Source: Sphingomonadaceae bacterium | GTDB lineage: Bacteria > Pseudomonadota > Alphaproteobacteria > Sphingomonadales > Sphingomonadaceae | DNA length: 25,063 bases | NCBI GenBank assembly: GCA_004282995.1 | Contig: SHLU01000008.1 | Coordinates: 1 to 25,063, forward strand | Reading direction: 5' to 3' | Shown here: positions 7,307 through 15,009 of the stretch, piece by piece | How the letters are laid out: every line of letters begins with the position of its first letter | Numbering within the stretch: the stretch's first letter is position 1 | The notes under the pieces: generated by a model | Database searches by the model: none | What the model was told of the DNA's origin: nothing | Seen by the model: only the letters and a program-made list of their open reading frames with translations | Program-made: the position numbers and the translations under genes

Positions 7307-8773
7307 ATGACTGATAGTCACGGGCGGACGGGCATTGCCAAACGCAAATCGAAAGAAGATCTGATGGAAGACCTTGAGGCGGTGAATCTGGCGGCTGACT
7401 GGTCAGATATCAGCCAGGGTCTGCGCAAGGATCTGGGTCACCAGTTGCACAGCCAGTGGATCAAACCAATCCAGGTCGGCGGCTTCGAGGAAGAGACAGG
7501 CACCCTCAATCTCTATCTGCCGACCGAGTTCTCGGCCAACTGGGTCAAGGACCGCTTTGCCGACAGGCTTTCGCTGGCCTGGAAAATTGCCCGCAGCAAT
7601 GTGCGCAACGTCAACATCCAGGTCCATCCCGGACGCCGCAAGGTTGCCGATATTGCCCTTGGCGATGGTCGCCGACCGGCAAATGACGGCGGCAATATGG
7701 GCATCATGGTCTATGGCTCCGGCACCATCAACGATGCTGGCTTTACTTCGTCGGTTGGGCTCGACGCGTCGCTGACTTTCGGCGCCTTCGTCACGGGCGA
7801 AACCAACATCCTGGCCTGCAATGCCGCCCAGCGCATGGCCGCGACCGAGCAGCCGCAATTTTCGCCGCTCTACATCAAGGCCGCGACGGGCCAGGGCAAG
7901 ACACACCTGATGCACGCCATCGGCCACCATTACCTTTCGGCCCATCCGCGTGCGCGCATTTTCTACTGCAGCGCCGAGCGCTTCATGATCGAGTTCGTCC
8001 AGGCGCTCAAAGCCAACCAGATGATCGAGTTCAAGGCCCGGTTGCGCAGTTTCGACCTGCTGCTTGTGGACGATATCCAGTTCATCATCGGCAAGGCCAG
8101 CGCGCAGGAAGAACTGCTCTACACGATCGATCACCTTTTGGCCGAGGGCAAGCGACTGGTCTTCGCCGCCGATCGCGCACCGCAAGCTCTCGATGGAGTC
8201 GAACCGCGCCTGCTCAGCCGTCTGTCGATGGGCCTGGTGGCTGATATTCAGGCCGCCGATATCGAGCTGCGCAAGAAGATCCTCGAAAGCAAGCTAACGC
8301 GGTTTGCGCCGCTCGACGTTCCTGAAGACGTGATCGGGTTCCTTGCCCGTACCATCACTCGCAATGTGCGCGAGCTGGTCGGCGGCCTTAACAAGCTGAT
8401 CGCCTATGCCCAGCTGACTGGCCAGGTGGTCTCGCTCCAGCTGGCCGAAGAACAGTTGACCGATATTCTGTCAGCCAATCGTCGCCGGATCACGATCGAC
8501 GAGATCCAGCGGACCGTGTGCCAGTTCTATCGCATCGACCGCAGCGAGATGTCGTCCAAGCGGCGCGCCCGCGCCGTGGTCCGTCCGCGACAGGTGGCGA
8601 TGTATCTGTCCAAGGTCCTGACCCCGCGCAGCTACCCGGAAATCGGGCGCAAGTTCGGCGGCCGCGATCACTCGACCGTGATCCACGCAGTGCGCCTGAT
8701 CGAAGACCTGCGCCAGCGCGATGCCGATATGGACGGCGATGTGCGCAGCTTGCTGCGACAGTTGGAAAGCTGA
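7307..8773 (+). CDS. dnaA: Chromosomal replication initiator protein DnaA
   Basis: DnaA binds the origin, forms an ATP-dependent filament and opens the duplex; it is also a transcription factor. The 488-residue protein has domain I (about 28-115, including LPTEFSANWVKDRF), a short linker, and the AAA+ domain. That domain shows Walker A AATGQGKT (192-199), Walker B LLLVDD (251-256), sensor-1 AADR (287-290) and an Arg-finger region RLLSRLSMGL (301-310). Domain IV carries the DnaA-box signature GRKFGGRDHSTV (447-458). Walker A lacks the usual leading glycines (Ala-Ala). I chose the ATG at 7307, preceded by AAGGCGGGG; ATGs at 7187 and 7364 are alternatives. The N-terminal extension before AADWSDISQ is lysine-rich and variable. 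Confidence 0.97.
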   Translation: MTDSHGRTGIAKRKSKEDLMEDLEAVNLAADWSDISQGLRKDLGHQLHSQWIKPIQVGGFEEETGTLNLYLPTEFSANWVKDRFADRLSLAWKIARSNVRNVNIQVHPGRRKVADIALGDGRRPANDGGNMGIMVYGSGTINDAGFTSSVGLDASLTFGAFVTGETNILACNAAQRMAATEQPQFSPLYIKAATGQGKTHLMHAIGHHYLSAHPRARIFYCSAERFMIEFVQALKANQMIEFKARLRSFDLLLVDDIQFIIGKASAQEELLYTIDHLLAEGKRLVFAADRAPQALDGVEPRLLSRLSMGLVADIQAADIELRKKILESKLTRFAPLDVPEDVIGFLARTITRNVRELVGGLNKLIAYAQLTGQVVSLQLAEEQLTDILSANRRRITIDEIQRTVCQFYRIDRSEMSSKRRARAVVRPRQVAMYLSKVLTPRSYPEIGRKFGGRDHSTVIHAVRLIEDLRQRDADMDGDVRSLLRQLES

Positions 8774-8858
8774 CTGTAAAAGCTCGACTTTTCGGGATCG
8801 CGCCCACAGCCAGGCAACAATTCATCCACCGGCAGGCCAACAGCCTGTCCACGCTTGC

Positions 8859-8886
8859 TCGACAGCCTTGTGAACAGGGCTGTCGA
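8859..8886. repeat. Dyad repeat in the dnaA-moeB gap
   Basis: An 11-bp inverted repeat (8859-8869 with 8876-8886, one wobble) has a 6-base loop GTGAAC. It overlaps a second perfect palindrome CTGTCGACAG (8880-8889), so the two foldings exclude each other. An outer pair AGCCTGTC (8842-8849) and GACAGGCT (8885-8892) also exists. There is no T run, so it is not a typical terminator. Degenerate DnaA-box-like words lie at 8822-8830, 8845-8853 and 8869-8877. Role unknown: it may be a protein-binding site or an RNA structure. Confidence 0.6.
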
Positions 8887-8918
8887 CAGGCTTTGCACTT
8901 GCTGCCAACAGTTTTTGC

Positions 8919-9689
8919 ATGAGCTTTTCCCCCGAACGCCTTGATCGGTTTTCCCGCCATATCGTGCTGCCCGAGATCGGTGGAGCCGGGCAAGCCAAGT
9001 TGGTCGACAGTCATGTCGTTCTGGTGGGCCTTGGGGGCATCGGATCACCGGCGCTGCAATATCTTGCCGGTGCCGGGATCGGACGGCTGACGCTGGTGGA
9101 CAGCGACAGCGTCGACGAGAGCAACCTCCAGCGCCAGACGATCTTCTCCGAACGTGATATCGGCCATGGCAAGGCGGTGGCGGCTCGGCGCTGGGTGCAG
9201 AATTTCGATCGCTCGCTGCGAGTGACGATCAGCGACCGGCGGATCGGCGCGGGCAATGCCGGCGAACTGATGGCCAGCGCCGACCTCGTGCTTGACGGGA
9301 CCGACAATTTTGCCACCCTGCTGGCGGTCTCAGATGCCTGCGTCGTGGCTGGCGTACCGCTGCTCTCTGCAGCCGTGGGCAGGTTTCAGGGACAGGTGGC
9401 CGCCTTTGCAGGACATTTGCCGGGCCAGCCCTGCTATCGCTGCTTCGTCGGTGATGCCTTCGATGCCGAGGATTGCGACACCTGCGCCGAGGATGGCGTG
9501 CTGGGCGCGATGGTCGGCTGGGTCGGCACCTTCGCCGCCATGCAGGCGGTCCGCGTGCTGCTCGATGGCATCAGTACCTTTGGTGATCCGCAATGGGGGC
9601 AGTTGCAGCTGATCGATGGCCTCAAGCCCGGAATGCGGGCAATTGCGATTCCGAAAGATGCGGACTGCAAGGTGTGTGGGCGCGAGTGA
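8919..9689 (+). CDS. MoeB/ThiF-family sulfur-carrier-protein adenylyltransferase (E1-like)
   Basis: Enzymes of this family adenylate the C-terminal Gly-Gly of a ubiquitin-like sulfur carrier, MoaD for molybdopterin or ThiS for thiamine. The 256-residue protein shows the family start RFSRHIVLPEIGGAGQ (11-25), the nucleotide loop GLGGIGS (37-43), the acidic turn LVDSDSVDESNLQRQ (59-73), and DGTDN (126-130). It also has zinc-ligand cysteines at 172/175 and 250/253 and a candidate active cysteine at 189 before AEDGVLG. No rhodanese domain is attached and no thi or moa gene lies nearby, so the choice between MoeB and ThiF stays open and I give no symbol. No ribosome binding site is visible before the ATG, although the conserved sequence fixes this start. 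Confidence 0.9.
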   Translation: MSFSPERLDRFSRHIVLPEIGGAGQAKLVDSHVVLVGLGGIGSPALQYLAGAGIGRLTLVDSDSVDESNLQRQTIFSERDIGHGKAVAARRWVQNFDRSLRVTISDRRIGAGNAGELMASADLVLDGTDNFATLLAVSDACVVAGVPLLSAAVGRFQGQVAAFAGHLPGQPCYRCFVGDAFDAEDCDTCAEDGVLGAMVGWVGTFAAMQAVRVLLDGISTFGDPQWGQLQLIDGLKPGMRAIAIPKDADCKVCGRE

Positions 9690-9803
9690 CGGAGCGAGAC
9701 AGTCCACATTACTGGAGACTCACCCGACAAGCAGGGACTGATTGGTTGCATTTTCGCGAGCCAAGACGCCGAGAGGCACAGGCCCTTCCGAGACGGTGAT
9801 TAC

Positions 9804-9825
9804 TCAGGCGACCCGCCGCGCCTGA
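9804..9825. repeat. Inverted repeat between two convergent genes
   Basis: A perfect 7-bp inverted repeat, TCAGGCG/CGCCTGA, with an 8-base loop lies in the 189-base gap between the MoeB-type gene and cobB, which face each other. There is no T run on either side. It could be a weak bidirectional terminator. I see no other gene or signal in 9690-9878. Confidence 0.4.
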
Positions 9826-9878
9826 TTGTCGGACAGAGTTCATTCCTAAGCATTCTGCACTTCAAGTAATATTCGAAG

Positions 9879-10595
9879 TCACGTTGAACTTCCCAACACC
9901 TCCTCTACCCATGCCGGCACCAGTTCGCCTGCCTTGCCGTGCCGGCTTTCGTGAAACCAGTGCGATCCTTCGCTGCGTTCAAGGTTGAGTTCCAACGTCT
10001 GCACGCCAAGGTTTCGTGCATCACGCACGAAGCCGGCGGCAGGATAGACCGCGCCCGAAGTGCCGATGCTCACGAACAGGTCGGCCTCACGCAGCGCCGC
10101 GTAGATGCGCTCCATCTGATAGGGCATTTCGCCGAACCAGACGACGTCGGGGCGCAGGCTGCGGGCCTGGCACACAGGGCACGGCGGGCGCTCGGCCAGA
10201 GCTGTTTCGATCGGGGAGCGCATCTCGCAGGCGAGGCACAGCGCGCTCCCTAATTGCCCATGCATATGCAGGATCCGGCTCGCCCCTGCCCGTTCGTGCA
10301 GATCGTCGACATTCTGGGTCACGATCAGCACCTCACCCGCAAACTCCGCTTCGAGACGGGCCAGCGCGTCATGCGCGCGGTTGGGTCGCACCTTGGTCAA
10401 CGCCGCACGGCGCATGTCGTAGAAGCCCAGCACCAGGTCGGGATCGCGGGCAAAGCCTTCCGGCGTGGCGACGTCCTCGACATTGTGCTGTTCCCACAGC
10501 CCACCTGCGCTGCGGAAAGTGTCGATCCCGCTTTCCGCGGATATCCCGGCACCGGTAAGGATGACGATGTTGCGTATCTGAGCCATGCGGGCCAT
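9879..10595 (-). CDS. cobB: NAD-dependent protein deacylase of the sirtuin family
   Basis: Sirtuins remove acyl groups from protein lysines using NAD. The 238-residue protein shows the NAD motif GAGISAESGIDTFR (15-28), TQNVDDLHERAG (93-104), the catalytic His112 in HMHGQL, the zinc cysteines 120/123 and 139/142, and GTSGAVYPAA near the C-terminus. Tyr59 and Arg62 in FYDMRR match the Tyr-x-x-Arg pair that in E. coli CobB and SIRT5 binds negatively charged acyl groups, so desuccinylase as well as deacetylase activity is likely. The start is uncertain: ATG at 10595 or 10586, without a clear ribosome binding site. It is divergent from dapB with only 26 bases between starts, so the promoters must overlap neighbouring sequence. 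Confidence 0.93.
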   Translation of the reverse strand: MARMAQIRNIVILTGAGISAESGIDTFRSAGGLWEQHNVEDVATPEGFARDPDLVLGFYDMRRAALTKVRPNRAHDALARLEAEFAGEVLIVTQNVDDLHERAGASRILHMHGQLGSALCLACEMRSPIETALAERPPCPVCQARSLRPDVVWFGEMPYQMERIYAALREADLFVSIGTSGAVYPAAGFVRDARNLGVQTLELNLERSEGSHWFHESRHGKAGELVPAWVEEVLGSST

Positions 10596-10621
10596 CAAGC
10601 ATGGCTAAGCCGGAGGACGCA

Positions 10622-11350
10622 ATGGCAGGAATCGGAATCATCGGCAGCGCCGGGCGCATGGGGCAGACAATCGCTGCCGTGATGGAAGACAGCGCGCACC
10701 AGCTGACAGGCGGGGTCGACGCCGGCGAAGACGTGGCCGCGCTAGCCGACCGCAGCGATGTATTGGTCGATTTTTCTGCTCCGAAAGCGCTTGAGGGCAA
10801 TCTTCATGCTGCTGTGGGCGCTGGCATCCCGCTCGTGATCGGTACCACCGGTCTCGCCGACAGCCATCATCGCGCCATCGACAATGCCGCGCGGGTGGTC
10901 CCTATCCTGCAAACCGGCAATACCTCACTCGGCGTTACGCTGCTTGCCCACCTGGTAAAGGAAGCCGCTTCGCGGCTGGGGTCGGAGTGGGACATCGAGA
11001 TCGTCGAGATGCACCACCGTCACAAGGTCGACGCGCCAAGCGGTACTGCACTGTTGCTGGGCGAAGCCGCCGCCGAGGGGCGCGGGATCGACATCGCCGA
11101 ATACACCGAGAGCGGGCGCAACGGGCATACCGGCGCGCGCAAAGAAGGCGCGATCGGGTTCGCTGCCCTGCGCGGCGGAACGGTGGCTGGCGAACACAGC
11201 GTCATCCTGGCCGGCGAGCAAGAACGGCTGACGCTTGCCCATAGCGCCGAGAACCGCATGATCTTCGCTCGCGGCGCGGTGAAGGCGGCCGGGTGGCTGA
11301 TCGGAAGACCCGCAGGCCGGTACACGATGCAGGATGTATTGGGATTGTGA
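10622..11350 (+). CDS. dapB: 4-hydroxy-tetrahydrodipicolinate reductase
   Basis: DapB reduces hydroxytetrahydrodipicolinate with NAD(P)H in the lysine and meso-diaminopimelate pathway. The 242-residue protein has the Rossmann motif GSAGRMG (8-14), LVDFSAP (48-54), GTTG (74-77), and the substrate and catalytic motif EMHHRHKVDAPSGTA (129-143) with His131 and Lys135. I chose the ATG at 10622 because GGAGG lies just upstream; an in-frame ATG at 10601 has none. The C-terminus keeps the family pattern AAGWLIGRPAGRYTMQDVLGL, which spans to the stop. Its stop overlaps the GTG start of the next gene by four bases, pointing to a dapB / membrane protein / nth operon. dapE of the same pathway is at 13870-15009 on the other strand. 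Confidence 0.97.
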   Translation: MAGIGIIGSAGRMGQTIAAVMEDSAHQLTGGVDAGEDVAALADRSDVLVDFSAPKALEGNLHAAVGAGIPLVIGTTGLADSHHRAIDNAARVVPILQTGNTSLGVTLLAHLVKEAASRLGSEWDIEIVEMHHRHKVDAPSGTALLLGEAAAEGRGIDIAEYTESGRNGHTGARKEGAIGFAALRGGTVAGEHSVILAGEQERLTLAHSAENRMIFARGAVKAAGWLIGRPAGRYTMQDVLGL

Positions 11351-11715
11351 AGTGGCTCGCACTCGCGGGTGCCCTGCTGATGACGGGCCTGTTGGTGACA
11401 ATCGGGCTGACCATGTCCAACCCCACAGGCCCCGCGAGTTACGCCCTGCCCCTGCGGGCCAGCGGATTTGCAGTGCTCGCCATTACAATTGCATACTGGC
11501 GGTTGGCAAAGCGCATCGTGCGCCCACGCGAAGGAGCGATCTGGACCGGTGGCATGGTGGGAGTTGCACTCCTCCTCTGGATCCCCTTGGTGAACGATCC
11601 GCTGTTGTTGCATGAGCATGGCAAGGTGCTGGCGATCTGGACAGCCATCTGGGGTATCAGCGCGCTCCCGCTCCTGCGCGCCGCGGTAAAGGGGCTGCGG
11701 GTACCGCAATCATGA
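11347..11715 (+). CDS. Small four-helix membrane protein, coupled to dapB and nth
   Basis: This 122-residue protein has four hydrophobic segments (about 3-22, 37-53, 64-82 and 93-112) with basic residues in the loops (RLAKRIVRPREG at 52-63), so it is predicted to be an inner-membrane protein. I do not recognise a family or active-site motif. The start is a GTG at 11347 that overlaps the dapB stop (GTGA), and its stop overlaps the nth ATG (ATGA). Both junctions imply translational coupling and a genuine gene. An ATG at 11293 would extend it well into dapB and is less likely. A long minus-strand frame through this region is a shadow. Confidence 0.75.
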   Translation: MKWLALAGALLMTGLLVTIGLTMSNPTGPASYALPLRASGFAVLAITIAYWRLAKRIVRPREGAIWTGGMVGVALLLWIPLVNDPLLLHEHGKVLAIWTAIWGISALPLLRAAVKGLRVPQS

Positions 11716-12362
11716 CCAGGGACCAGATTTTCGAGTTCTTCCGCCGGCTGGCGGAAGACAATCCGGCGCCAGAGACCGAACTGGAATATGGCAATGCCTA
11801 CCAGCTGGTAGTGGCCGTAGCGCTGAGCGCGCAAGCGACCGATGTCGGGGTCAACAAGGCGGCGCGGGCGCTGTTCGCCAAGGTAAAAACCCCGCAGGCG
11901 ATGCTTGAACTGGGCGAGGAGGGGCTGAAGGAGCACATCAAGACGATCGGGCTGTTTAATTCCAAGGCGAAGAATGTGATCGCGCTCTCGCAGCTGCTGG
12001 TCGACGACTATGGCGGCGAAGTGCCCGATACGCGCGAAGACCTCGTTCGCCTGCCCGGCGTAGGGCGCAAGACCGCCAATGTCGTGCTCAACTGCTGGTT
12101 CGGTCAAGAGACCTTTGCGGTCGATACGCATATTTTCCGCGTCGGCAACCGCACCGGCCTTGCCAAGGGCAAGACCCCCGAAGCGGTCGAGGCCAAGCTG
12201 GAAAAACGCGTGCCCCAGCCCTTCCGGCTTGGCGCGCATCACTGGCTGATCCTCCACGGCCGCTACGTCTGCAAGGCGCGCACGCCCGAATGCTGGCGCT
12301 GCCCGGTGGTGGATCTGTGCAGCTTCCGCAAGAAGGTGCTGGAGAAGCCGAAGGGGCGTTAG
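11712..12362 (+). CDS. nth: Endonuclease III (DNA glycosylase/AP lyase)
   Basis: Nth excises oxidised pyrimidines and cuts the abasic site by beta elimination. The 216-residue protein matches E. coli Nth closely in length and numbering. It has the helix-hairpin-helix LPGVGRKTANVVL (114-126) with catalytic Lys120, the catalytic Asp138 in VDTHIFRVGNRTG, and a 4Fe-4S cluster with Cys187, 194, 197 and 203 in the classic C-x6-C-x2-C-x5-C spacing. The ATG overlaps the preceding stop. Its own stop overlaps, by four bases, the stop of a small minus-strand gene. With mutM it gives the region the two main oxidative base-repair glycosylases. Confidence 0.98.
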   Translation: MTRDQIFEFFRRLAEDNPAPETELEYGNAYQLVVAVALSAQATDVGVNKAARALFAKVKTPQAMLELGEEGLKEHIKTIGLFNSKAKNVIALSQLLVDDYGGEVPDTREDLVRLPGVGRKTANVVLNCWFGQETFAVDTHIFRVGNRTGLAKGKTPEAVEAKLEKRVPQPFRLGAHHWLILHGRYVCKARTPECWRCPVVDLCSFRKKVLEKPKGR

Positions 12363-12625
12363 TCGCCAGCCCTGCCCTGCAGCAATTCAGCCTGGCGCTT
12401 CTGGAATGCCGGCCGGACGAAACCCCACCACACGCCATTGGCGGCAGCTGAGGCGTAGAGCGCCAACTCGTCAGTGATAAATGGTATGTCGGGCAAGTCG
12501 ATGAACCGCGCATAGACCGCGCAGCTAAGCGCGAACCATATGCCGCCCACGATCTCGATGGCGCGTTCTTGCCTGACGGCGAAACGCACCAGCGGATCGA
12601 GGGGGCGCGGCGCGGGGTCAGACAT
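12359..12625 (-). CDS. Small hypothetical protein downstream of the symporter
   Basis: This 88-residue protein has a hydrophobic segment at about 24-38, a second weaker one at 52-70 (ending NGVWWGFVRPAF), and a charged C-terminal tail (QKRQAELLQGRAGD). It may be a small inner-membrane protein. I do not recognise a family. Its ATG at 12625 lies eight bases inside the end of the symporter gene, so it is the last gene of that minus-strand operon. Its stop overlaps the nth stop on the other strand. The coupling favours a real gene, but nothing shows its function. Confidence 0.65.
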   Translation of the reverse strand: MSDPAPRPLDPLVRFAVRQERAIEIVGGIWFALSCAVYARFIDLPDIPFITDELALYASAAANGVWWGFVRPAFQKRQAELLQGRAGD

Positions 12626-13856
12626 CGTCCGCGCTGATCATTTCCTCGCGGTCGATCTCGCCGGTCATCACTGCCACGGTCGTCGCCACGGCGGCGTCGC
12701 CGCTGACGTTGGTGGTGGTGCGCATCATATCCATGATTCGGTCGACACCGGCAACAAAGGCAATGGTTTCAAGGGGTACGCCGACCGCGCCGAACACCAG
12801 CGCCATCATGATGAGGCCTGCTCCCGGGATGCCCGCCGCACCGACCGCGCCGAGAGTGGCCAGAATTGAGATGAGGAAATAATCGCCCATTGTCAGGTCG
12901 ACGCCGAAGATCTGCGCCCCGAACAGCGTGGCGAGGCCCAGATACATCGCCGTGCCGTTCATGTTGATTGTAGCGCCGAGGCTGATCACGAAGCTGGCGA
13001 CCGAGTTCGAAACGCCCAGATTGCGCTCGGCACAGCGTAGCGTCACCGGCAGCGTGGCGTTGGAACTGGCGGTCGAATAGCTCACCGCCATCGCGTCGAT
13101 GATGCCGCGGAAGAAATCGCGCACCGGCAGCTTGGCAATGAATTTGATCATCGCCGAATACATCACGAAAATGATCAGCAGGCAGCCGAGATAGTTGAGC
13201 CCGACCAGCTTGCCGAGCGCCAGCAGCGCATCCAGCCCCAGCGTTCCCGCGACCCACGCCATCAGCGCGTAAACGCCGAAAGGGGTCAACTCCATCACGA
13301 TCATCGTGACCTTCTGCATGATTACCGCGCCGCTATCGAAGACCTTCTGCACCGGCAGCCCGTCTTCCTTGGCCATCAAGATGCCGATCCCGATCAGCAT
13401 GCTGAACACGATCAGCGGCAGCACCGCGACATCGGCCATTACCTGCACCGGACTTTCGGGCACGATCGAGAGGACCATGTCGACCGCAGTGGTCGGGTTT
13501 GGCTCGGGCGTTTCACCCATCTGGAGGGCCGAAGTATCGACCCCACTTCCCGGCGCTACCAGCGTGCCGAGCGCAAGGCCGAGCCAGACAGCGATCTGGC
13601 CGGTGACGACGAACAGCAGCAGCGCCCGCCCGCCGACCGCGCCAAGCTTGCGCAAATCACCGATGGCGGCAACGCCGGATACCAGGCTGAAGAAGATCAG
13701 CGGCACGACCAGCATCTTGATCGCCTTGATGAAGAAGTCGCCGATCCACTTGATGCTTTCGGCTTCCGGCCCCCAGGCCCAGCCCGTCAGGACGCCAAGG
13801 ATAAGCGCGGTTATGACCCGCTGCCAAAGCGGAATTTCGAACCATGTTCGCAGCAT
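12618..13856 (-). CDS. Dicarboxylate/amino acid:cation symporter, glutamate/aspartate type (DAACS)
   Basis: DAACS proteins import acidic amino acids or C4-dicarboxylates with Na+ or H+. The 412-residue protein has about eight hydrophobic segments and the two re-entrant hairpins. HP1 carries TASSNATLP (262-270), in place of the usual SSSxATLP. TM7 has NMNGTAMY (298-305), HP2 AAGIPGAGLIMM (340-351), and TM8 DRIMDMMRTTTNVSGD (372-387). The Arg379 in TM8, preceded by DMM, matches glutamate/aspartate carriers such as GltPh and GltP rather than DctA or neutral amino acid members. Substrate is therefore inferred as glutamate/aspartate, and I give no symbol. GAGGG lies upstream of the ATG. It follows dapE by 13 bases and overlaps the next small gene by eight. 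Confidence 0.92.
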   Translation of the reverse strand: MLRTWFEIPLWQRVITALILGVLTGWAWGPEAESIKWIGDFFIKAIKMLVVPLIFFSLVSGVAAIGDLRKLGAVGGRALLLFVVTGQIAVWLGLALGTLVAPGSGVDTSALQMGETPEPNPTTAVDMVLSIVPESPVQVMADVAVLPLIVFSMLIGIGILMAKEDGLPVQKVFDSGAVIMQKVTMIVMELTPFGVYALMAWVAGTLGLDALLALGKLVGLNYLGCLLIIFVMYSAMIKFIAKLPVRDFFRGIIDAMAVSYSTASSNATLPVTLRCAERNLGVSNSVASFVISLGATINMNGTAMYLGLATLFGAQIFGVDLTMGDYFLISILATLGAVGAAGIPGAGLIMMALVFGAVGVPLETIAFVAGVDRIMDMMRTTTNVSGDAAVATTVAVMTGEIDREEMISADDV

Positions 13857-13869
13857 CAGGTGGACCCTC

Positions 13870-15009
13870 TCAATCCTGTGTCAGCGCCGCTTTTGCGATC
13901 GCTGTATAAATGCGGCTTAGCGTATCGAGGTCGGCCATGGCTACGGCCTCGTCACGCTTGTGCATGGTGGCGTTGCACAGGCCGAATTCGATCACCGGAC
14001 AGACGCTGCGCAGGAAGCGCGCATCCGATGTGCCGCCGGTGGTGGAAGCTTCGGGTTCGATACCGGTCTCCGCCTTCACCGCCGCGGCAATGATGCCGGA
14101 GAATTCGCCGGGCGGCGTGAGGAAGGGCTCGCCCGAAACAATCGGCAGCGCGGTGCCGCCGTGCTTTTCGGCAATGGCGTTGACCTTCTCCGACAGCGAG
14201 GCACCCGAATGACAATCGTTGAAGCGGATCGAGATGCGCGCCTTGGCCTTGGCCGGAATTACATTATGCGCATGATTGCCGACTTCCATGTCGGTGATCT
14301 CGAGGTTGCTAGGCTGGAACCAGTCTGTGCCTTCGTCGAGCACCAGCGCGTCGAGTTCGGCCAGCATGGCGACCAGCTTGGGGATCGGATTGTCAGCCAG
14401 GTGCGGATAGGCGACATGGCCCTGCGTCCCCTCGACTTCGAGCCAGATATTGACCGAGCCGCGTCGACCGATCTTCATCATGTCGCCCAGACGGTTTACG
14501 CTGGTGGGCTCGCCGACAAGACAGAGGTCGGGCTGTATGTTCTCTGCGCGCATGTAATCGATCAGCGCGCGGGTGCCGTGGAGCGCGGGCCCCTCCTCGT
14601 CCCCGGTGATGATGAAGCTGATGGTCCCGGACTCATCTGGCACATGGGCGACCGCCTCGACCATGCAGGCGATTGCGCCCTTCATGTCTACCGCGCCGCG
14701 CCCGTAGAGCAGCTCGCCTCGCACCTCGGGCTCGAACGGGGCGCTGGCCCAACCCTCGCCCGGCGGCACAACGTCGAGATGCCCGGCAAAAGCGAGGTGT
14801 TTAGAGCCAACCGGGCCATGCCGGATGGCGAACAGGTTTTCGACCGGAGCCTCGTCGCTGCCCGGCGCGCCCTCGCCCCTCGTGAATCGATGCACGGCGA
14901 AACCGAGCGGTGCTAGCATCGCCTCCATCTCGTCGAACACTGCGCCGGTGGCCGGAGTAACACTGGGCGAGGCGATCAGGCGCTTGGCATAATCTAGAGC
15001 CCGGTTCAT
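13870..15009 (-). CDS. dapE: Succinyl-diaminopimelate desuccinylase
   Basis: DapE is a di-zinc M20-family hydrolase that removes succinate from N-succinyl-LL-diaminopimelate on the way to meso-DAP and lysine. The 379-residue protein shows the ligands His77 (AGHLDV), Asp108 (GRGAVDMKG), Glu139 with catalytic Glu138 (TGDEEGP), Glu167 (VGEPTS), and His350 (NATMHKRDE). The dimerisation-domain stretch GRRGSVNIWLEVEGTQGHVAYPH (181-203) and the TGGTSDARF segment that marks DapE are present. Its ATG overlaps the stop of the S1/P1 nuclease gene in an ATGA. dapB lies 2.5 kb away on the other strand, so the pathway is not one operon here. Confidence 0.97.
   Translation of the reverse strand: MNRALDYAKRLIASPSVTPATGAVFDEMEAMLAPLGFAVHRFTRGEGAPGSDEAPVENLFAIRHGPVGSKHLAFAGHLDVVPPGEGWASAPFEPEVRGELLYGRGAVDMKGAIACMVEAVAHVPDESGTISFIITGDEEGPALHGTRALIDYMRAENIQPDLCLVGEPTSVNRLGDMMKIGRRGSVNIWLEVEGTQGHVAYPHLADNPIPKLVAMLAELDALVLDEGTDWFQPSNLEITDMEVGNHAHNVIPAKAKARISIRFNDCHSGASLSEKVNAIAEKHGGTALPIVSGEPFLTPPGEFSGIIAAAVKAETGIEPEASTTGGTSDARFLRSVCPVIEFGLCNATMHKRDEAVAMADLDTLSRIYTAIAKAALTQD

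Noticed and set aside
9690..9878. Possible small gene or mobile remnant between the MoeB-type gene and cobB
   Set aside because: No start with a ribosome binding site, no recognisable product and no terminal repeats; only one small inverted repeat.
11439..12257. Minus-strand 272-residue frame opposite nth
   Set aside because: nth and the membrane protein have full family or coupling evidence on the plus strand; this is a shadow.
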